A stretch of DNA of 64,000 nt, taken from contig NZ_JAQFII010000001.1 of assembly GCF_029504575.1 (NCBI RefSeq), forward strand, positions 2,578,501 to 2,642,500, written 5' to 3'. A model generated the notes under the pieces. That model worked only from the letters and a program-made list of their open reading frames with translations, was not told where the DNA came from and ran no database searches. The stretch is from Streptomyces sp. SPB162 (GTDB lineage: Bacteria; Actinomycetota; Actinomycetes; Streptomycetales; Streptomycetaceae). Of this stretch, positions 20,179 to 31,936 are shown piece after piece. Each line of letters begins with the position of its first letter. Position 1 is the first letter of the stretch. A program made the position numbers and the translations under genes.

Positions 20179-20952
20179 TCAGGACCAGCGGCCGGTGCGC
20201 CCCAGCAGCAGCGCGGTGGCGGCGACCCCGGCGGTGGAGGTCCGCAGCACCGTCGCGCCCAGCCGGTACGGCTTCGCCCCCGCGGCGGCGAAGGCGGTGA
20301 GCTCGTCGGGCGAGACCCCGCCCTCCGGGCCGACGACGAGCAGGATGTCGCCCTCGGACGGCAGTGCGGCGTCGGCGAGCGGCGCGGAGCCCTCCTCGTG
20401 CAGGACCGCGGTGAACGCGGCCCCACCGAGCAGCCCCGCCAGTTGCCGGGTCGTCATCATCTCCGTGACCTCGGGGAACCGCAGCCGCCGTGACTGCTTC
20501 GCCGCTTCCCGCGCCGTGGAACGCCACTTGGCGAGCGCCTTGGCCCCGCGCTCGCCGCGCCACTGGGTGATGCACCGGGACGCCGCCCACGGCACGATCG
20601 CGTCGACGCCGGTCTCCGTCATCGTCTCGACGGCCAACTCGCCGCGGTCACCCTTCGGCAGCGCCTGGACGACCGTGATGCGCGGCCGCGGGGCCGGTTC
20701 GGTGCGCAGCTCCGAGACCGCGACCTCCAGCCGGTCCTTGCCCTCGACGGAGACGACCTCCCCGTACGCTCCCGTGCCCTCGCCGTCGGTCAGGACGATC
20801 GGCTCGCCGACCGCGAGCCGGCGCACGGACACCGCGTGCCGCCCCTCGGCGCCGGAGAGCGCGATCTTCCCCCAACCTCCCGCCGGGGTTGCCCCCACGT
20901 CCCGTGCCCTCCGCAGCTGCTCGGGATCGACGATGAATACCGGCGCGGTCAT
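20179..20952 (-). CDS. rsmE: 16S rRNA (uracil-1498-N3)-methyltransferase RsmE
   Basis: 257 aa from the ATG at 20952 (MTAPVFIVDPEQLRRARDVG). An N-terminal PUA-like domain (EGRHAVSVRRLAVGEPIVLT) is followed by a SPOUT methyltransferase fold with the SAM-binding trefoil-knot motifs LLVVGPEGGVSPDEL and YRLGATVLRTSTAGVAA. RsmE methylates U1498 of 16S rRNA in assembled 30S subunits. Its start overlaps the stop of the upstream monooxygenase by 4 nt (ATGA). Confidence 0.95.
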   Translation of the reverse strand: MTAPVFIVDPEQLRRARDVGATPAGGWGKIALSGAEGRHAVSVRRLAVGEPIVLTDGEGTGAYGEVVSVEGKDRLEVAVSELRTEPAPRPRITVVQALPKGDRGELAVETMTETGVDAIVPWAASRCITQWRGERGAKALAKWRSTAREAAKQSRRLRFPEVTEMMTTRQLAGLLGGAAFTAVLHEEGSAPLADAALPSEGDILLVVGPEGGVSPDELTAFAAAGAKPYRLGATVLRTSTAGVAATALLLGRTGRWS

Positions 20953-22013
20953 CCGCCTGCCTTCCGTGCTGTGTCGAGTTCCTTCATGAGCACGGCGACG
21001 AGTTCGGCCGCCGGCAGCTCGCGGGCCAGCCGGTGTCCCTGTCCCGCCCACAGCGCCATCGCCTGTGGATCCCCGGCCGCCGCGGCCGCCTTGCGGATCC
21101 CGGCGGTCAGATGGTGGATCTGCGGATACCCGGCGGGCGCGTACGGCCCGTGCTCGCGCATGAAGCGGTTGACCAGCCCGCGCGCCGGCCGCCCGGAGAA
21201 CGCCCGGGTCAACTCGGTGCGCGCGTAGACCGGATCGGTGATGGCGCGCTTGTGCAGCGCGTTCGCCCCGGACTCGGGACAGACGAGGAACGCGGTGCCC
21301 AACTGCGCGGCGTCCGCGCCCACCGCCAGGACGGCGGCGATCTGGTTGCCGCGCATCAGCCCGCCCGCCGCGATGACGGGCAGCTGGACGGCGTCGCGGA
21401 CCTGCGGGACGAGCGACAGCAGCCCGAACCCGGCGTGGTCCAGCTCCGGGTCGTCCCGGTGGGTGCCCTGGTGGCCGCCCGCCTCCGTCCCCTGGACGCA
21501 GACCGCGTCGGCGCCCGCCCACTGGGCGGCGAGCGCCTCGGCGGGGGTGGTGACGGTCACCACGGTGTACGTTCCGACCTTCGCGAACGCGTCGAAGACC
21601 GGCCGGTCAGGGCAGCCGAACGTGAAGCTGACGACCGGGACCGGGTTGTCCAGCAGTATCGCGACCTTGGCGTCGTACGCGTCGTCCTGCCCCGATTCGG
21701 GGTCTCCGAGCGGGGTGGAGTACCAGGCGGCCTCGCCCGCGAGCTGCTCGGCGTAGACCTCGATGGCGGACCGGTCGGCGGTGTCCGGCTGCGGCGTGAA
21801 GAGGTTCACGCCGAACGGGTTCGACGTCAGGTCGCGCAGCTGCCGGATCTCCTCGTACATCGCTTCCGGCGTCTTGTAGCCGGCGGCGAGGAACCCCAGG
21901 CCGCCGGCGTCGCTCACGGCCGCGGCGAGCCGCGGGGTGGAGCCACCGCCGGCCATCGGCGCCTGGATGATCGGGAACGCCGAGAACGACGAAAGATCGG
22001 TCAACGCGGACAT
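20949..22013 (-). CDS. Nitronate monooxygenase / 2-nitropropane dioxygenase family
   Basis: 354 aa. A TIM-barrel FMN enzyme with the N-terminal PIIQAPMAGGGSTPRLAAAV, AGGLGFLAAGYKTPEAM, VQGTEAGGHQGTHRDDPELD (the conserved His of the active site) and VIAAGGLMRGNQIAAVLAVG (FMN phosphate site). Such enzymes oxidise alkyl nitronates such as propionate 3-nitronate to the aldehyde or oxoacid. It sits in an operon with rsmE (4-nt overlap) downstream of dnaJ2-hrcA, a placement seen in streptomycetes, but its tie to them is unknown. Confidence 0.92.
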   Translation of the reverse strand: MSALTDLSSFSAFPIIQAPMAGGGSTPRLAAAVSDAGGLGFLAAGYKTPEAMYEEIRQLRDLTSNPFGVNLFTPQPDTADRSAIEVYAEQLAGEAAWYSTPLGDPESGQDDAYDAKVAILLDNPVPVVSFTFGCPDRPVFDAFAKVGTYTVVTVTTPAEALAAQWAGADAVCVQGTEAGGHQGTHRDDPELDHAGFGLLSLVPQVRDAVQLPVIAAGGLMRGNQIAAVLAVGADAAQLGTAFLVCPESGANALHKRAITDPVYARTELTRAFSGRPARGLVNRFMREHGPYAPAGYPQIHHLTAGIRKAAAAAGDPQAMALWAGQGHRLARELPAAELVAVLMKELDTARKAGG

Positions 22014-22146
22014 ACGCCCATCGTTTCACGCCGGGCGCCCCGAACAGATCGGGCCCGCCCGGCGGAGGCACCCCCGGCCGAAGGCTGGGCGGGGGCACCC
22101 CCGGCCGGGGGAGGATCCGGCGCCCTTCCGGACGCCGGCGGCGGCC

Positions 22147-23280
22147 TCAGCGGCCGTTGAAAGCGTCCTTCAACCGGGAGAACAGCCCCTGCTGGCCGGG
22201 CTGGAAGTGACCGGTGGGCCGCTCCTCGCCGCGCAACTTGGCCAGCTGCCGCAGCAGGTCCTCCTGCGCGGCGTCGAGCTTGTTGGGCGTGATGACCTCG
22301 ACGTGCACGATCAGGTCACCGCGGCCGCCACCGCGCAGATGGGTCACCCCGCGCTGGTGCAGCGGGATCGACTGGCCGGACTGCGTACCGGGCCGGACGT
22401 CGATCTCCTCCATGCCGTCGAGCGTCTCCAGCGGGCACTTCGTGCCCAAGGACGCCGCCGTCATCGGGATGGTCACCGTGCAGTGCAGATCGTCACCGCG
22501 CCGCTGGAAGGTCGGGTGCGGGAGCTCCCGGATCTCCACGTACAGGTCGCCGGCGGGGCCGCCACCGGGGCCGACCTCGCCCTCGCCCGCCAGCTGGATG
22601 CGGGTGCCGTTGTCGACGCCCGCCGGGATCTTGACGGTGAGCGTACGGCGGGACCTGACGCGGCCGTCGCCCGCGCACTCCGGGCACGGGGTCGGCACCA
22701 CGGTGCCGAAGCCCTGGCACTGCGGGCACGGCCGCGAGGTCATGACCTGGCCCAGGAAGGACCGGGTGACCTGCGAGACCTCACCGCGGCCGCGGCACAT
22801 GTCGCAGGTCTGCGCCGCCGTGCCGGGCGCGGCGCCCTCGCCGGAGCAGGTGCCGCAGGTGACCGCCGTGTCGACCTGGAGGTCCTTGGTGGTGCCGAAG
22901 GCGGCCTCGTCCAGCTCGATGTCCAGCCGGATCATCGCGTCCTGGCCGCGCCGGGTCCGCGACCGCGGACCGCGCTGCTGGGACTGCCCGAAGAACGCGT
23001 CCATGATGTCGCTGAAGTTGCCGAAGCCGGCGCCGAAACCGCCCGCGCCCGCCCCGCCCTGCGACGACAGCGGATCGCCGCCCAGGTCGTAGACCTGCTT
23101 CTTCGCCGGGTCCGAGAGCACCTCGTACGCGGCGTTGATCTCCTTGAACCGCTCCTGGGTCTTCGGATCCGGGTTCACGTCCGGATGCAGCTCGCGCGCG
23201 AGGCGGCGGAAGGCCTTCTTGATCTCGTCCTGTCCGGCGTCACGACGCACGCCGAGGACCGCGTAATAGTCCGTGGCCAC
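22147..23280 (-). CDS. dnaJ: Chaperone DnaJ (HrcA-linked paralogue)
   Basis: 377 aa with a GTG start at 23280 immediately after the hrcA stop. The J domain (1-70) has the HPD tripeptide in RRLARELHPDVNPDP. A Gly/Phe linker follows, then four CxxCxGxG-type zinc repeats (CGTCSGEG, CDMCRGRG, CPQCQGFG, CPECAGDG) at about 140-205 and the C-terminal substrate-binding domain. It works as the DnaK co-chaperone. Co-transcription with hrcA under CIRCE is supported by the zero-gap arrangement. Confidence 0.96.
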   Translation of the reverse strand: MATDYYAVLGVRRDAGQDEIKKAFRRLARELHPDVNPDPKTQERFKEINAAYEVLSDPAKKQVYDLGGDPLSSQGGAGAGGFGAGFGNFSDIMDAFFGQSQQRGPRSRTRRGQDAMIRLDIELDEAAFGTTKDLQVDTAVTCGTCSGEGAAPGTAAQTCDMCRGRGEVSQVTRSFLGQVMTSRPCPQCQGFGTVVPTPCPECAGDGRVRSRRTLTVKIPAGVDNGTRIQLAGEGEVGPGGGPAGDLYVEIRELPHPTFQRRGDDLHCTVTIPMTAASLGTKCPLETLDGMEEIDVRPGTQSGQSIPLHQRGVTHLRGGGRGDLIVHVEVITPNKLDAAQEDLLRQLAKLRGEERPTGHFQPGQQGLFSRLKDAFNGR

Positions 23281-24297
23281 TTACGACTCCGCGAGGATCT
23301 GTCCGACGTAACGTGCCACTGCGCGTACCGCTCCCATCGTTCCGGGGTAGTCCATGCGGGTCGGGCCGACCACACCGAGTTTGGCGACTGCCTCGTCGCC
23401 CGAACCGTAGCCGACCGCCACAACGGATGTGGAATTCAAGCCCTCGTGAAAATTCTCATGCCCGATCCGCACGGTCATGCCCGAGTCGTTGGCCTCACCG
23501 AGGAGTTTGAGGAGCACCATCTGCTCCTCAAGGGCCTCCATCACGGGCCGGATCGTCAACGGAAAGTCGTGGTTGAAGCGCGTCAGGTTCGCCGCGCCGC
23601 CGAGCATGATCCGCTCCTCGGTCTCCTCGACGAGCGTCTCCAGCAGCGTCGCCAGCAGGATCGACACGGACGGCCGGTCGTCGTACTCGAAGCCGTCCGG
23701 CAGATCCGCCACCAGCGGCGGGACGTCCGCGAACCGGCGGCCCACCACCCGGGCGTTCAACCGGGCCCGCACGTCGGCGAGCAGCGTGTCGCTCACCGGC
23801 GCCGGGCAGTCGATGAGCCGCTGTTCGACGCGCCCGGTGTCCGTGATGAGGACCAGCATGATCCGGGCGGGCGCCAGCGCCAGCAGCTCGACGTGCCGCA
23901 CCGAGGAGCGGGTGAGGGACGGGTACTGGACGACGGCGACCTGCCGGGTGAGCTGCGCGAGCAGCCGTACGGTGCGGCCCACCACGTCGTCGAGGTCCAC
24001 CGCGCCGTCCAGGAAGTTCTGGATCGCGCGCCGCTCGGCGGATGTGAGCGGCTTCACCCCGGCCAGTTTGTCGACGAACAGCCGGTACCCCTTGTCCGTA
24101 GGGATCCGGCCCGCGCTGGTGTGGGGCTGGTGGATGTAGCCCTCGTCCTCCAGCGCCGCCATGTCATTGCGCACCGTGGCCGGGGAAACGCCCAGGCCAT
24201 GGCGCTCGGTGAGCGCCTTGGAGCCGACCGGCTCCTCCGTGCCCACATAGTCCTGGACGATGGCGCGCAGGACTTCGAGTCTGCGTTCGCTGAGCAT
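23281..24297 (-). CDS. hrcA: Heat-inducible transcription repressor HrcA
   Basis: 338 aa from the ATG at 24297 ([20 protein letters not shown]). The N-terminal winged helix ([20 protein letters not shown]) binds CIRCE. The later GAF-like region and [20 protein letters not shown] and the end [20 protein letters not shown] are standard. It represses heat-shock genes and needs GroEL for activity. A perfect CIRCE is centred about 60 bp upstream, so it is autoregulated, and dnaJ follows directly. Confidence 0.97.
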   Translation of the reverse strand: MLSERRLEVLRAIVQDYVGTEEPVGSKALTERHGLGVSPATVRNDMAALEDEGYIHQPHTSAGRIPTDKGYRLFVDKLAGVKPLTSAERRAIQNFLDGAVDLDDVVGRTVRLLAQLTRQVAVVQYPSLTRSSVRHVELLALAPARIMLVLITDTGRVEQRLIDCPAPVSDTLLADVRARLNARVVGRRFADVPPLVADLPDGFEYDDRPSVSILLATLLETLVEETEERIMLGGAANLTRFNHDFPLTIRPVMEALEEQMVLLKLLGEANDSGMTVRIGHENFHEGLNSTSVVAVGYGSGDEAVAKLGVVGPTRMDYPGTMGAVRAVARYVGQILAES

Positions 24298-24342
24298 CGC
24301 GCACACCTCCAGCCGTAGATCTCGCGCCAGCACTGCCGTGGC

Positions 24343-24369
24343 CTGGCACTCATTCGACACGAGTGCCAG
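24343..24369 (-). promoter_or_regulatory. CIRCE operator of hrcA-dnaJ
   Basis: CTGGCACTC at 24343-24351, nine spacer bases, then GAGTGCCAG at 24361-24369: a perfect 9-9-9 inverted repeat matching CIRCE (TTAGCACTC-N9-GAGTGCTAA) with actinobacterial base changes. It lies 46 bp upstream of the hrcA start codon. Confidence 0.95.
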
Positions 24370-24466
24370 CATCCCCCGCAGTCAGTGTACGGCGGAGTAG
24401 CAAGGCCCAGGCAAGGGTCGGCCAGGGTAGCGCGCGGGAGGGGCCTCCCGGCGATAGCGTCGCCCC

Positions 24467-25192
24467 GTGGATACCGCTGAGTCCGGCGCCGACGGCTGGG
24501 AGCACCTGGCTCCCGGCGTCGCCCGCCGTCGCCTTGCCTTCCTGGACGTCACGATCGGCCTGGTCGTCGGTGACGAGGGCGTCCTGCTCGTCGACACCGG
24601 CTCCACCGTCGCGGAGGGCGCTCGACTACGGCTGCAGGTGCTGGAGCTGACCGGACGCCCTGTGACGCACATCGCCCTCACCCACGGCCACTTCGACCAC
24701 GTCTTCGGCACCGCCGCCTTCGGCGGTGTGCGGGTCTACGGGCACCGGGCGCTCGACGGCTGCCTGGCGCGCGGGCACGACGCGCTCCGCGAGGACGCCG
24801 TCGCCTACGGCGTCGGCCCCGGGCCGGCGGCCGAGGCGGCCGCCGCCCTGGTGCGTCCCGACCGGCTCGTCGACGAGGCGTACGAACTCGACCTCGGCGG
24901 CGGCCGCACGGTCACGCTCTTCCACCCCGGCACCGGCCACACCACCCACGACCTGGCCGTCCACGTGCCCGGCACGCCGGCCGTCGTCTTCTGCGGCGAC
25001 CTGGTCGAGGAGTCCGGCGAACCCCAGGCGGGCCCCGACGCCGACCCGGCCGGCTGGCCGGCCGCCCTCGACCGGCTGCTGGCCGTGGGTGGCGGGACCG
25101 CCGTGTACGTCCCCGGCCACGGCGCCGCCGTGGACGCCCGCTTCGTCCGCGCCCAACGCGACGCCCTGACGGCCCGGTTCGCCGCGTCGTAG
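24467..25192 (+). CDS. MBL-fold metallo-hydrolase
   Basis: 241 aa with a GTG start at 24467. The motif ALTHGHFDHVFGTAAFGGV is the metallo-beta-lactamase zinc site (HxHxDH in the variant HGHFDH). Further ligands are HPGTGHTTHDLAVH and FCGDLVEES, and YVPGHGAAVD. It resembles single-domain hydrolases of the glyoxalase II or cyclase-like groups. It is divergent from hrcA (about 100 bp beyond the CIRCE site) and followed 38 bp later by DUF3097. The substrate is unknown. Confidence 0.9.
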   Translation: MDTAESGADGWEHLAPGVARRRLAFLDVTIGLVVGDEGVLLVDTGSTVAEGARLRLQVLELTGRPVTHIALTHGHFDHVFGTAAFGGVRVYGHRALDGCLARGHDALREDAVAYGVGPGPAAEAAAALVRPDRLVDEAYELDLGGGRTVTLFHPGTGHTTHDLAVHVPGTPAVVFCGDLVEESGEPQAGPDADPAGWPAALDRLLAVGGGTAVYVPGHGAAVDARFVRAQRDALTARFAAS

Positions 25193-25230
25193 CGCCGGTG
25201 ACGCGCGAGGATCTGGGTACGATCCGCCCC

Positions 25231-26064
25231 ATGCGCAGCAGAGAGTACGGCCCCGACCTCACCCCACCGTGGAAGAAGAGCGTGCCCGCGCCCGAGGTGG
25301 CGGCGGAGGCCGATCTGGTGGTGGAGGAGGTCACGACCGGCTTCTGCGGGGCCGTGGTCCGCTGCGAGAAGACGGCGCAGGGGCCGACCGTGACGCTGGA
25401 GGACCGCTTCGGCAAGCACCGGGTCTTCCCGATGGAGCCGCGCGGCTTCCTGCTCGACGGCAGGACCGTCACCCTCGTCCGCCCGCGCACCGGCGGCCCC
25501 GGCGCGCAGCGCGGGCCGCTGCTGTCCGCGTCGGGCTCGATCGCGGTGCGCGGCGCCCGCGCCCGGGTGGCGCGGGCCGGCCGGATCTACGTGGAGGGCC
25601 GGCACGACGCGGAGCTGGTCGAGCGGGTCTGGGGGCACGACCTGCGCGTCGAGGGCATCGTCGTCGAGTACCTGGAGGGCATCGACGACCTGCCGGCGAT
25701 CGTCGACGCGTTCTCCCCGGGCCCGGATGCCCGGCTCGGCGTCCTCGTCGACCACCTGGTGCCGGGCTCCAAGGAGTCCCGCCTCGTGAGCCAGGTCGCG
25801 GACGTCGCGGACGTGCTCGTCGTCGGCCACCCCTACATCGACGTATGGGAGGCCGTGAAGCCCTCCTCCGTCGGCATCCCCGCCTGGCCCACGGTGCCGA
25901 GGGGCCAGGACTGGAAGACCGGCGTCTGCGAGGCCCTGGGCTGGCGCGAGACGACGGGCGAGGCCTGGCAGCGGATCCTGGCGTCGGTGCGCACGTACAA
26001 GGACCTGGAGCCAATCCTGCTGGGCCGCGTGGAAGAACTGATCGACTTCGTCACGGCCCCCTGA
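25231..26064 (+). CDS. DUF3097 family protein
   Basis: 277 aa from the ATG at 25231 (MRSREYGPDLTPPWKKSVPA). It is widely conserved in actinobacteria near hrcA-lepA and has unknown function. The centre (RIYVEGRHDAELVERVWG, then VVEYLEGIDDLPAIV and GVLVDHLVPGSKESRL) has an acidic E...D-x-x layout reminiscent of a TOPRIM nuclease fold; that is inference. The terminal part (VRTYKDLEPILLGRVEELID) is helical. It likely shares an operon with the MBL hydrolase. Confidence 0.85.
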   Translation: MRSREYGPDLTPPWKKSVPAPEVAAEADLVVEEVTTGFCGAVVRCEKTAQGPTVTLEDRFGKHRVFPMEPRGFLLDGRTVTLVRPRTGGPGAQRGPLLSASGSIAVRGARARVARAGRIYVEGRHDAELVERVWGHDLRVEGIVVEYLEGIDDLPAIVDAFSPGPDARLGVLVDHLVPGSKESRLVSQVADVADVLVVGHPYIDVWEAVKPSSVGIPAWPTVPRGQDWKTGVCEALGWRETTGEAWQRILASVRTYKDLEPILLGRVEELIDFVTAP

Positions 26065-26082
26065 CCGCGCGGCGCGAGGGGC

Positions 26083-26103
26083 CCGGGGGCTCGCCCCCGG
26101 TTT
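26083..26103 (+). terminator. Terminator hairpin after DUF3097
   Basis: CCGGGGGC-tc-GCCCCCGG followed by TTTC: an 8-bp G/C stem 18 nt past the DUF3097 stop, located between convergent DUF3097 and hemW. Confidence 0.65.
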
Positions 26104-26145
26104 CGGGAAGGGGCGGGGCCGGGCCCCGCAGGGCAACGGACCCGC

Positions 26146-27378
26146 TCAGTCGACCAGGTCCCGCACGACCGCGTCGGCCAGCAACCGCCCCCGCAGCGTC
26201 AGAACGGCCCGCCCCTCGGCGTAAGGACCGGCCTCCAGGAGGCCGTCCGTCACCGCCTTCGCCGCGGCAGCGGCTCCGGCCGGCGCCAGCAGGTCCAGCG
26301 GGCACCCCGCCGAGAGCCTGAGCTCCAGCAGGATCCGCTCGACGCGCCGGTCCTCGGCCACCAGCAGCTCGCGTCCCGCTCCGGGGCTGCGCCCCTCGGT
26401 CAGCGCCTGCGCGTACGCGCCCGGATGCTTGACGTTCCACCACCGGACGCCGCCGACGTGGCTGTGCGCACCGGGTCCCGCGCCCCACCAGTCGGCGCCG
26501 GTCCAGTACAGCTCGTTGTGGCGGCAGCGGCCCGCCTCGGACGTGGCCCAGTTCGACACCTCGTACCAGTCGAAGCCGGCCGCGGCGAACCGTTCGTCGG
26601 CGATCAGGTACCGGTCGGCGTGCACGTCGTCGTCGGTCATCGGCACCTCGCCCCGGCGGATGCGCCGCGCGAGCTGGGTGCCCTCCTCGACGATCAGGGC
26701 GTACGCGGAGACGTGGTCGGGTCCGGCGCCGATCGCCGCGTCCAGGGAGGCCCGCCAGTCGTCGTCCGACTCCCCCGGCGTGCCGTAGATCAGGTCGAGG
26801 TTGACGTGCTCGAACCCCGCGGCGCGGGCTTCGGCGACGCACGCCTCGGGGCGACCCGGGGTGTGTTTGCGGTCCAGGATCTGCAGGACGTGCTGCTTCG
26901 CGCTCTGCATGCCGAAGGAGATGCGGTTGAACCCGCCGGCCCGCAGTTCGGCCAGATAGGCCGGGTCGACCGATTCGGGGTTGGCCTCCGTGGAGATCTC
27001 CGCACCGGGCGCGAAGCCGAACTCGGCACGGATCGCGGCCAGCATCCGGACCAGGTCGGCGGCCGGGAGCAGGGTCGGCGTGCCGCCGCCGACGAAGACC
27101 GTCTCGACCTGGCGCGGGTCGTCCCCGAGCACCTTGCGGGCGAGCCGGACCTCGCCGATGAGGTGGTCCGTGTAGTTCTCCTGCGAGGCGAGGACCCCGC
27201 CGGAGCCGCGCAGCTCGCTCGCGGTGTAGGTGTTGAAGTCGCAGTAGCCGCAGCGGGTGGCGCAGTACGGGACGTGCAGGTAGAACCCCAGCGGCCGGTC
27301 CGCCGCCCCGGCGAGCGAGCTCGCGGGCAGCGCCCCGTCCTCGGGCATCGGCTCACCATCAGGCAGTACGGAAGGCAT
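26146..27378 (-). CDS. hemW: Radical SAM heme chaperone HemW
   Basis: 410 aa from the ATG at 27378 (MPSVLPDGEPMPEDGALPAS). The radical-SAM cluster motif is YCATRCGYCDFNTYT (CxxxCxxC, with the extra Cys typical of HemW and HemN-like proteins). VFVGGGTPTLL and ISFGMQSAKQHVLQILDRKH are the next SAM motifs. HemW binds heme and hands it to respiratory enzymes, and older annotations call it oxygen-independent coproporphyrinogen III oxidase. It is convergent with DUF3097. Confidence 0.94.
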   Translation of the reverse strand: MPSVLPDGEPMPEDGALPASSLAGAADRPLGFYLHVPYCATRCGYCDFNTYTASELRGSGGVLASQENYTDHLIGEVRLARKVLGDDPRQVETVFVGGGTPTLLPAADLVRMLAAIRAEFGFAPGAEISTEANPESVDPAYLAELRAGGFNRISFGMQSAKQHVLQILDRKHTPGRPEACVAEARAAGFEHVNLDLIYGTPGESDDDWRASLDAAIGAGPDHVSAYALIVEEGTQLARRIRRGEVPMTDDDVHADRYLIADERFAAAGFDWYEVSNWATSEAGRCRHNELYWTGADWWGAGPGAHSHVGGVRWWNVKHPGAYAQALTEGRSPGAGRELLVAEDRRVERILLELRLSAGCPLDLLAPAGAAAAAKAVTDGLLEAGPYAEGRAVLTLRGRLLADAVVRDLVD

Positions 27379-27661
27379 GACCCCATTGTCCGCCCCCGGC
27401 GGAGGCGCTCGTCCCACCCGCCCGCCGGCGGGCCTCCTGCACCCGCGGGACGAGCATCACCAGGTCGTCGTCGAGCGGGGCGGCGTCGTGGTCGTGCCGG
27501 CGTACCAACCGGAGCGGCTCACGGACATCGTGGAGCGGCTGGGTCGGCTCGAACGGCGGCTCGCGCAGGACGGCCGGCCCGATGTCCTAGAGCCGGCCCG
27601 CCGGGCGCCGGAGCTGGAGCGCTCGTTCCGCGCGGGTTCCGGGCCGGAGTCGGCCGGCTGA
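27377..27661 (+). CDS. Possible small protein between hemW and acyl-CoA synthetase
   Basis: An open frame of 94 codons starting opposite the hemW start. The middle reads VVVERGGVVVVPAYQPERLT, then DIVERLGRLERRLAQDG, which looks more protein-like than a random shadow (hydrophobic strand then an amphipathic helix). The first 25 residues are Pro/Gly-rich and doubtful, and no ribosome site stands out. It could be a decayed gene tail. I do not recognise a family. Confidence 0.3.
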   Translation: MTPLSAPGGGARPTRPPAGLLHPRDEHHQVVVERGGVVVVPAYQPERLTDIVERLGRLERRLAQDGRPDVLEPARRAPELERSFRAGSGPESAG

Positions 27662-27698
27662 TCGTGGATCGGCCGGCCGGCTCCCGTCCGGACCGGGC

Positions 27699-29599
27699 TC
27701 ACGCCTCGCGGGAACCCGCGTACATGTCGTCGATCAGCGACTGGAACTCGCGCTCGACGACCGGCCGCTTGAGCTTGAGGCTCGGGGTCAGGTCGCCGTG
27801 TTCGACGTCGAGGTCGCGCGGCAGCAGGCGGAACTGCTTGATCGCCTGCCAGCGCTGCAGCCCCTCGTTGACCCGTGCCACATAACCCTCGATCATCTCG
27901 CGGGTCTGCGGGGCGGCGACGACGTCGGCGTAGCTCTTGCCTTCGAGCCCGTTCTCGGCGGCCCAGCCGAGGATCGTCGGCTCGTCCAGGGCGAGCAGCG
28001 CGGTGCAGAAGTTGCGGTCCGCGCCGATCACCAGGACGTTGCTGACGAACGGGCAGACGGCCTTGAACTGACCTTCCACCGCGGCGGGCGCGATGTACTT
28101 GCCGTTCGAGTTCTTGATGATGTCCTTCTTGCGGTCGGTGATCGTCAGGAAGCCGTCCGCGGACAACTCTCCGATGTCACCGGTGTGGAACCAGCCGTCG
28201 GGCTCCAGGACCTCGGCCGTCTTCTCCGGCAGCCCGTGGTAGCCCTGCATGATGCCGGGGCCGCGCAGCATGATCTCGCCGTCTCCTCCGCGATCCGGAC
28301 CTCGAGGCCGGGCAGCGGCTTGCCGACGGTGCCGGTGCGGTAGGACTCACCGGGGTTGACGAAGCTGGCGGCGCTGGACTCGGTGAGCCCGTACCCCTCC
28401 AGGATGTGGATGCCGACGCCGGAGAAGAAGTAACCGATCTCGGGCGCCAGCGCGGCGGAGCCGGAGACGCAGGCCCGCAGCCGGCCGCCGAACGCCTCGC
28501 GGATCTTGGTGTAGACGAGCTTGTCGGCGACGGCGTGCTTCGTGGAGAGCCCGAAGGGCGCGGTGGCCTTGCCGGTGAGGCGCAGGTTGTTCTGGGTGAC
28601 CTTGGCGTACTCGCGGGCGACGTCCGACGCCCACTTGAAGATCTTGTACTTGGCGCCGCCGCCGGCGCGGGCCTTGGCCGCCACACCGTTGTAGACCTTC
28701 TCGAAGATCCTCGGTACGGCCGCCATGTAGGTCGGCTGGATCAGCGGGAGGTTGGTGATGATCTTGTCGACCCGGCCGTCTACCGCGGTGACGTGGCCGA
28801 TGGTGATGTGGCCGGCGGTCAGCACCTTGCCGAAGACGTGCGCCAGCGGCAGCCACAGGTACTGGACGTCGTCCTCGTCGAGCAGGCCGACCGACTGGAT
28901 CGCACGGGCCATGTAGGACCAGCAGTCGTGCGGCAGCCGGACGCCCTTGGGGCGGCCGGTGGTGCCCGAGGTGTAGATCAGCGTCGCGAGCTGGTCGCGG
29001 GTGATGGCACCGACGGCGTCCTGGACCGCCTCGGGGTGCTTCTCCAGGTACGCCGCGCCGCGCCGTTCCAGCTCGGCGAGCGAGAGCACCCAGCCGTCAC
29101 CGCCGGAGCCGTCGGCGTCCTGGACGTCCTGGACCCCGGTGGCGTCGATCACGATCACGTGGGCCAGCTCGGGGAGCTCCGCCCGCCGCTCACGGGCCTT
29201 GGCGACCTGTACGGCGTCCTCCGCGATCAGCACGCGGCTGCCGGAGTCGGCGAGGATGAAGGCCGTCTCGTCGGCGTTGGTGCTGGGGTAGACCGTCGTG
29301 GTGGCCGCGCCCGCGCACAGCACCCCGAGGTCGGCGAGGATCCACTCGACCCGGGTCGCGGAGGCGATGGCCACCCGCTCCTCGGGCCGGACCCCCAGGT
29401 CCATCAGCCCGGCCGCGATGGCGAACACCCGGCCCGAGGCCTGGCCCCAGGTCAGCGAGCGCCAGCTGTCCTGACCGCCGGCCGCGTCGATCACGGGGTA
29501 GCGGTACGCCTCCGCGTCGGGGGTCGACTCCACCCGTTCGAGGAAGAGAGTCGCCACGGATGGCGGTCGGGTCTCGATCAACGTCTGTGTCTCTGTCAC
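27699..29599 (-). CDS. Long-chain acyl-CoA synthetase (AMP-dependent), frameshifted near 28285
   Basis: The GTG at 29599 is preceded by GGAGGA. The N-terminal frame carries the AMP-binding P-loop TLIYTSGTTGRPKGVRLPHD, LPLAHVFGKVLTAGH and EGYGLTESSAASFVNPGESY. The C-terminal part is in a second frame from about 28285 (GEIMLRGPGIMQGYHGLPEK; WFHTGDIGELSADGFLTITD; RKKDIIKNSNGKYIAP with the catalytic Lys region). Joined, they give a complete enzyme of about 633 aa that activates fatty acids with ATP and CoA. One base appears missing between the codons for VRIAEE and DGEI. Both halves are intact, so a base error is likely. Confidence 0.9.
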
Positions 29600-29785
29600 G
29601 ACATCCTCCGGGCCCGCGCCTGCTCTGTTAACTCACCAGTAACCTCTGCGTCGCGATCAGAGTAGAGGCCCATCGCCCGGCGCGTAAGGGGCTTCGGGTC
29701 GCTCGTTGCAACCGTAACCAATCGAGTAGGTGCCTGGTACACCCTTCTGACCCGTCGCAGGTGGAGGTCACACCCGGATAAACGG

Positions 29786-29817
29786 AGGGCGCCCCTCCGG
29801 TTTTGGAGGGGCGCCCT
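29786..29817 (-). terminator. Terminator downstream of lepA
   Basis: A perfect 13-bp stem, AGGGCGCCCCTCC / GGAGGGGCGCCCT, with a 6-nt loop, 25 nt past the lepA stop. On the minus strand the stem is followed by purine/T-mixed sequence, not a long T-run, as is common in Streptomyces. Confidence 0.85.
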
Positions 29818-29841
29818 GGGCACCGAATGTGACGCGAAGAA

Positions 29842-31728
<1,887 letters not shown>

Positions 31729-31936
31729 GCAGGGTCCTGTTTCTCGACGCTTGACGTCTGACGTCTGTAGGCGGATCGATACGTTGACCCCCATCGTCCC
31801 ATGACTGGAGGCCTGGGACCGGTTTGGGAGGTCATGCGGGCGGCTGGTAGCCTGGAGCACTGTGCCTCGTGCCCTGTGACCCGAGGCGCTCAGTCAAGTG
31901 TTAATGCAAAGTACCCGAACCTGAGAAGGCTCTTTC

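Noticed and set aside
29596..29823. Frame upstream of the acyl-CoA synthetase
   Set aside because: It runs through the lepA terminator and promoter DNA, with no conserved feature.
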